From the NCBI GenBank assembly GCA_011605725.1, contig JAAOZP010000015.1, forward strand, positions 1-62,594: a stretch of DNA of 62,594 bases, given 5' to 3'. The position numbers and the translations under genes were made by a program. The stretch is from Nitrososphaerota archaeon. GTDB taxonomy: Archaea; Thermoproteota; EX4484-205; JAAOZP01. Below, in pieces: positions 59,613 to 62,594 of this stretch. The notes below the pieces were generated by a model. It made no database searches. It had not been told where the DNA came from and saw only the letters and a program-made list of their open reading frames with translations. How positions within the stretch are numbered: the first letter of the stretch is position 1; each line of letters starts with the position of its first letter.

Positions 59613-60758
59613 ATGGGTAAGAGCGTTATGCCCGTTATAATCCTAGCCTTACTGTCAATCCTGCTTCCAGGTTTTTCAAAGGCCTACGCTTCCCCTTTCG
59701 AGCTTGCCCATGATGATGGCAATGCTGACTACGGCTGGTCAGACTTCTATCCCTCGGCTGCGATGGTGGGGTTCTCCCCTCCCTCGCAGAACTGGAGGAT
59801 AACGGCTATTAGGCTTCACGCCACATGCGTCCTCAGGGGCTCTCAAGTCTTCTACGTTCAAATCTGGGATGCTGGCTTAAACACCGTTTACTGGTCCGCG
59901 TTCCTCCCCAGCAGTGTTTTCAAGAACGCTACGCTAGACTGGTACACCATCCAGCTTCCAAACGTTGTTGTAACAGGGGATTTTTACGTTGTTATTGTTC
60001 CAATGTTCACCCTGGATGGTTCGCAACTATGGATAAGCGTCGACGACGACCCGCCTGTCGCTAACACCAGCTTCATCGCGGATGTGGATAAGCATGCTGT
60101 CTTAGCATCAATGAACGCGACGAGTAGGAGGCCCGGGGACTTCATGGTCAGGGTTGTCGGGGAGCCTACTCCAACACCCCCTGAGCTCAAACTATCCTCG
60201 ATAGATGTTGGCAAGGAGGAGACCATCGTTGCCTTCACCTACCCGGGTGAGGTTATGAGCATGGGTGCTAGGCTGGTTAAGCGTGACGGAAGCTTCACCG
60301 AGGAGAACATCACCAGGGATGGGCAGAGCCTCATCGTAAGGGTTGGGGATGAGGGCGTGTTAAACGTCTTCGTAATAACACTAGGCTCAGAGGTAATCGG
60401 CACGAGTATAAGGCTTGAAACAGGCTTGAGAAGCTTCTATAAATCTCTCTTGACGAATTACACGGTTCTGAAGGCTAAATCTGATGAGATGCGAAGACAG
60501 CTCGATTCCTTGGCGAGGGAGAACGAGGAGCTTAGGCTGGAGCTGAGGGATTCGAACATTCTAATCTCAGTCCTGGAGGAAAGGGTTAAAGTGCTCATGG
60601 GAAACATTACTCAGCAGAGCCAGCAGATGGCTGGTTTAACCAGGAGTATTGAAGACCTCAGGGTGGAGAATAGGCTTCTCCTATCGTCGACAATCATCCT
60701 GGCGGCAATCCTTCTCGCCACCATTGTTCCTCGCATTTGGAGGTTCAGGAGGAAGTGA
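59613..60758 (+). CDS. Secreted, C-terminally anchored surface protein with coiled coil
   Basis: About 381 residues. A signal peptide (MGKSVMPVIILALLSILLPG, cleavage near the following AYAS), then a beta-rich domain (~30-185) of jelly-roll appearance with GWSDFYPSAAMVGFSPPSQ and WDAGLNTVYW. A linker with PTPTPPE and a second beta domain lead to a coiled coil (~295-350: MRRQLDSLARENEELRLELR). One membrane helix and a basic tail (WRFRRK) end the chain. Unknown family; the coiled coil suggests oligomers or a stalk. The stop overlaps the next start (GTGA). Confidence 0.75.
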   Translation: MGKSVMPVIILALLSILLPGFSKAYASPFELAHDDGNADYGWSDFYPSAAMVGFSPPSQNWRITAIRLHATCVLRGSQVFYVQIWDAGLNTVYWSAFLPSSVFKNATLDWYTIQLPNVVVTGDFYVVIVPMFTLDGSQLWISVDDDPPVANTSFIADVDKHAVLASMNATSRRPGDFMVRVVGEPTPTPPELKLSSIDVGKEETIVAFTYPGEVMSMGARLVKRDGSFTEENITRDGQSLIVRVGDEGVLNVFVITLGSEVIGTSIRLETGLRSFYKSLLTNYTVLKAKSDEMRRQLDSLARENEELRLELRDSNILISVLEERVKVLMGNITQQSQQMAGLTRSIEDLRVENRLLLSSTIILAAILLATIVPRIWRFRRK

Positions 60759-62594
60759 GGCCTAGGAAATCTGCTGGAATACTGCTGATCTACCTAGCAC
60801 TAAGCATAGAGTTTGCTCCAAGCCTCGTTTTCCAAAGGGTTCTGTCCCAGCAGAATGGTTACGAGGCTCTTCTAAGCAGGCTTGAAGAATACTTGACGGA
60901 TATCCTCCCACCCGAGTCCATGCCGGTGGAGGAGTGCGAGTATATCGCTCCAGACGGCTTTAATGCTTCCTACGCGGAGAGGCTCTGGAGGATCGTCAGC
61001 CCTCTAGTGAGCATGGGCAGCCCTATCGACAAGATTAGGAGCATGCTCCAGAACTCTACCCCCGGTGAGGCTGATGGGAGCATTCTCCTCGACTTCAACA
61101 ACACGAGGGTGGAGAAAAACCGGGATGGAAGCGTGACTGTCAGGATCCCTGTTGCCTCAGAAAAACCCCTGAATTACACTTATTGCAATTCCATAGGCGT
61201 GAGGATTCTTTACGAGGCTTGGAACGAGACCCTTGTTAGGTATTATGGGGTTGAAAGGTACACTGGTCTCTACAGGTATGTCGTCAAAGACATTGAGACT
61301 GGGGTTGTCTTCGACTTTGTTTCAAGGCTTGGCGTAAGCCCCTTCCCGGGTTTAGCCCTTGAGGACATTATGCTTCTCCACCCTGAGGGGAACTGGCCAT
61401 GGTTCCTGGGAAACCCGATCATAGCAGTACCGGGACACTATGAGGAGGTTAAGACCCTTCTCCCTGAGCATGAGGAGAGCTACAGGGTATTGTTCCCAGC
61501 TTATGATCCCATTATTATCGAGGGCTGGGTTGTAAGCACCAGCGTCTCCTCGACGAGCCTAAGCGTTGGAGAAACGCTTCAAATAAGCTATTGGGCGGAG
61601 TACTACTCTTTCCCCGGGGAGGAGCCTGAGCCGCTTAACGCAACCCTAACCCTTAGTGCTCCAGAATCCTTCCAGCCCTTGAATGGTGTTGAGAGAAAGC
61701 TTAGCGACGAGCATAAGTCTGGATCCTTCAATCTTAAGGCTGTTAAGCCGGGGACCTACAACCTCACCCTCAGGCTGAGCGGCAATGCCCAGTTCCTCCA
61801 TGCTCCTGGAGACGAGGAGACCTATACTATTCAGGTTGTTTCGCTGCCAGCCCCATCGCTGAGCGTGGAGATTGTTGAACGGGATACCTCTATACCTAAG
61901 CACGCTAGGCTTGTCCTCAGGCTTAGGAACGATGGCGGTAGTCCTGCGAGAAACGTGGTCGTGGAGATAGCGGGAGCATGCCTGCATGGCTTGAATAGAA
62001 GTGTTGGAAGCGTTGAAGCCGGGGAGGCGAGGAATGTTGAGCTAAGCCTTAGGCTTCTTAACCCTTCTTGCGAAGCCAGGATAATGGTTACTTATAGCGA
62101 TGATGAGGGCAACCCTTACCTCGTCAGCTTCTGGACTAGGGTTTCAACAGAAACTTTCTGGGTTCCAGAGCACTTTGAAGAATACATCGTCACTGTTCCT
62201 GAGCACGAGAAGGTTACGAGGATCTTCGTGCCGGGCTGCGAGAAGGCTACTCACGTCAGGTTCTACTGGCTAACCTTCAGACACCCAGCGCCTTCATACC
62301 CTGGGGAATTTGTAGTGCCCATGCCGACGTTCCAGGGTCATTACGGCGGCTTTGAGCTTGTTTCACACCTGACTCCGACGGGAGCACCGGAGCTGAACGC
62401 CTCCAGCTGGGATCCGGAGGAGTTTGGAAACCCTGATATGGTGTTGCTGAGTCTCGAGCCATACTTCGAGCAGGTCGGGGTCTTCGAGGAGAAGAATGCT
62501 GCGGAAATTCTCGGCGTTAAGCCGGGTTTGCTAAGGAGCAACAGCTCAATCGGTGAATACAGGACTAGGCTGGTCAGCCAGACGTGGAGGATTA
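60755..62594 (+). CDS. Large secreted surface protein with CARDB-like domain (runs off right edge)
   Basis: A frame of over 610 codons open from GTG 60755, with AGGAGG before it, to the window end without a stop. The N-terminus is a signal-like helix (SAGILLIYLALSIEFAPSLV). Several N-x-S/T sites fit a glycosylated surface protein. A repeat region with PSLSVEIVERDTSIPKHARL and LRNDGGSPARNVVVEIAG resembles a CARDB/invasin-like beta domain (~375-450). Cys pairs are few. Translation is coupled to the preceding anchored protein, so the two likely form one surface complex. Family not recognised. Confidence 0.8.
   Translation, partial: MRPRKSAGILLIYLALSIEFAPSLVFQRVLSQQNGYEALLSRLEEYLTDILPPESMPVEECEYIAPDGFNASYAERLWRIVSPLVSMGSPIDKIRSMLQNSTPGEADGSILLDFNNTRVEKNRDGSVTVRIPVASEKPLNYTYCNSIGVRILYEAWNETLVRYYGVERYTGLYRYVVKDIETGVVFDFVSRLGVSPFPGLALEDIMLLHPEGNWPWFLGNPIIAVPGHYEEVKTLLPEHEESYRVLFPAYDPIIIEGWVVSTSVSSTSLSVGETLQISYWAEYYSFPGEEPEPLNATLTLSAPESFQPLNGVERKLSDEHKSGSFNLKAVKPGTYNLTLRLSGNAQFLHAPGDEETYTIQVVSLPAPSLSVEIVERDTSIPKHARLVLRLRNDGGSPARNVVVEIAGACLHGLNRSVGSVEAGEARNVELSLRLLNPSCEARIMVTYSDDEGNPYLVSFWTRVSTETFWVPEHFEEYIVTVPEHEKVTRIFVPGCEKATHVRFYWLTFRHPAPSYPGEFVVPMPTFQGHYGGFELVSHLTPTGAPELNASSWDPEEFGNPDMVLLSLEPYFEQVGVFEEKNAAEILGVKPGLLRSNSSIGEYRTRLVSQTWRI

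Noticed and set aside
1..62594. CRISPR arrays, insertion sequences and rRNA genes
   Set aside because: No regularly spaced direct repeats, no intact transposase with terminal repeats, and no rRNA sequence were seen.

Overview
This window is archaeal chromosome. It carries an uninterrupted archaeal core: a fused RNA polymerase subunit A, RpoB and RpoH, aIF1A, aIF2-beta, aEF1-beta, topoisomerase VI subunit B, family B DNA polymerase, the small subunit of DNA polymerase D, RPA, FEN1, Alba, the Rrp4/Rrp41/Rrp42 exosome, the proteasome alpha subunit, Pop5 and EndA. PolD together with a single-chain RpoA (A' and A'' joined) and an unsplit RpoB argues against a typical crenarchaeon or methanogen. 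It suggests a deep TACK-side lineage (Aigarchaeota/Caldarchaeia-, Thaumarchaeota- or Bathyarchaeia-like); I cannot place it more precisely by reading. GC-rich tRNA stems and tRNA introns at non-canonical positions would fit a thermophilic ancestry.

Left part (1-9.7 kb): an accessory-looking region. It has a TGT-like fragment, a degenerate HIT protein, two divergent glycoside-hydrolase-like genes, initiator tRNA, and a four-gene operon of two paralogous winged-helix proteins, a NurA-like nuclease and a HerA-like ATPase. That operon starts at a strong TATA box overlapped by interlocking palindromes. Enolase and a small membrane protein follow.

Middle (9.7-43.7 kb): a translation-factor operon (aIF2-beta, DUF424, aIF1A, RIO1, Dim2-like KH protein, Top6B); a PfkB kinase with S-adenosylhomocysteinase; a methylthiotransferase; tRNA-Ala with a variable-arm intron; a decayed radical-SAM gene; a beta-propeller surface protein; the rpoH-rpoB-rpoA-rpl30e-nusA-rps12-rps7 operon; tRNA-Tyr with three introns; a frameshifted ArsR gene; EndA, a DUF47 protein, GlyRS, Pth2, aEF1-beta, FEN1, Pcm, DUF371, inositol-phosphate synthase, a Gfo/Idh/MocA oxidoreductase and PolB.

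Right part (43.8-62.6 kb): the Pop5-psmA-SBDS-Rrp4-Rrp41-Rrp42-L37Ae-Pcc1-prefoldin superoperon, an ECF transporter module without a substrate subunit, DP1, Sec61-beta, DUF2070, Alba/RPA, an overlooked 39-residue membrane protein, a minimal MacB-like ABC exporter with foreign-looking codon use, a heavily frameshifted gene of unknown family, and two coupled surface-protein genes, the second running off the right edge.

The best candidates for something new are the HerA/NurA/double-winged-helix operon with its operator, the matching 15-nt variable-arm tRNA introns, and the minimal ABC exporter. Everything here was read by eye; family calls are from motif recognition and no database search was run.
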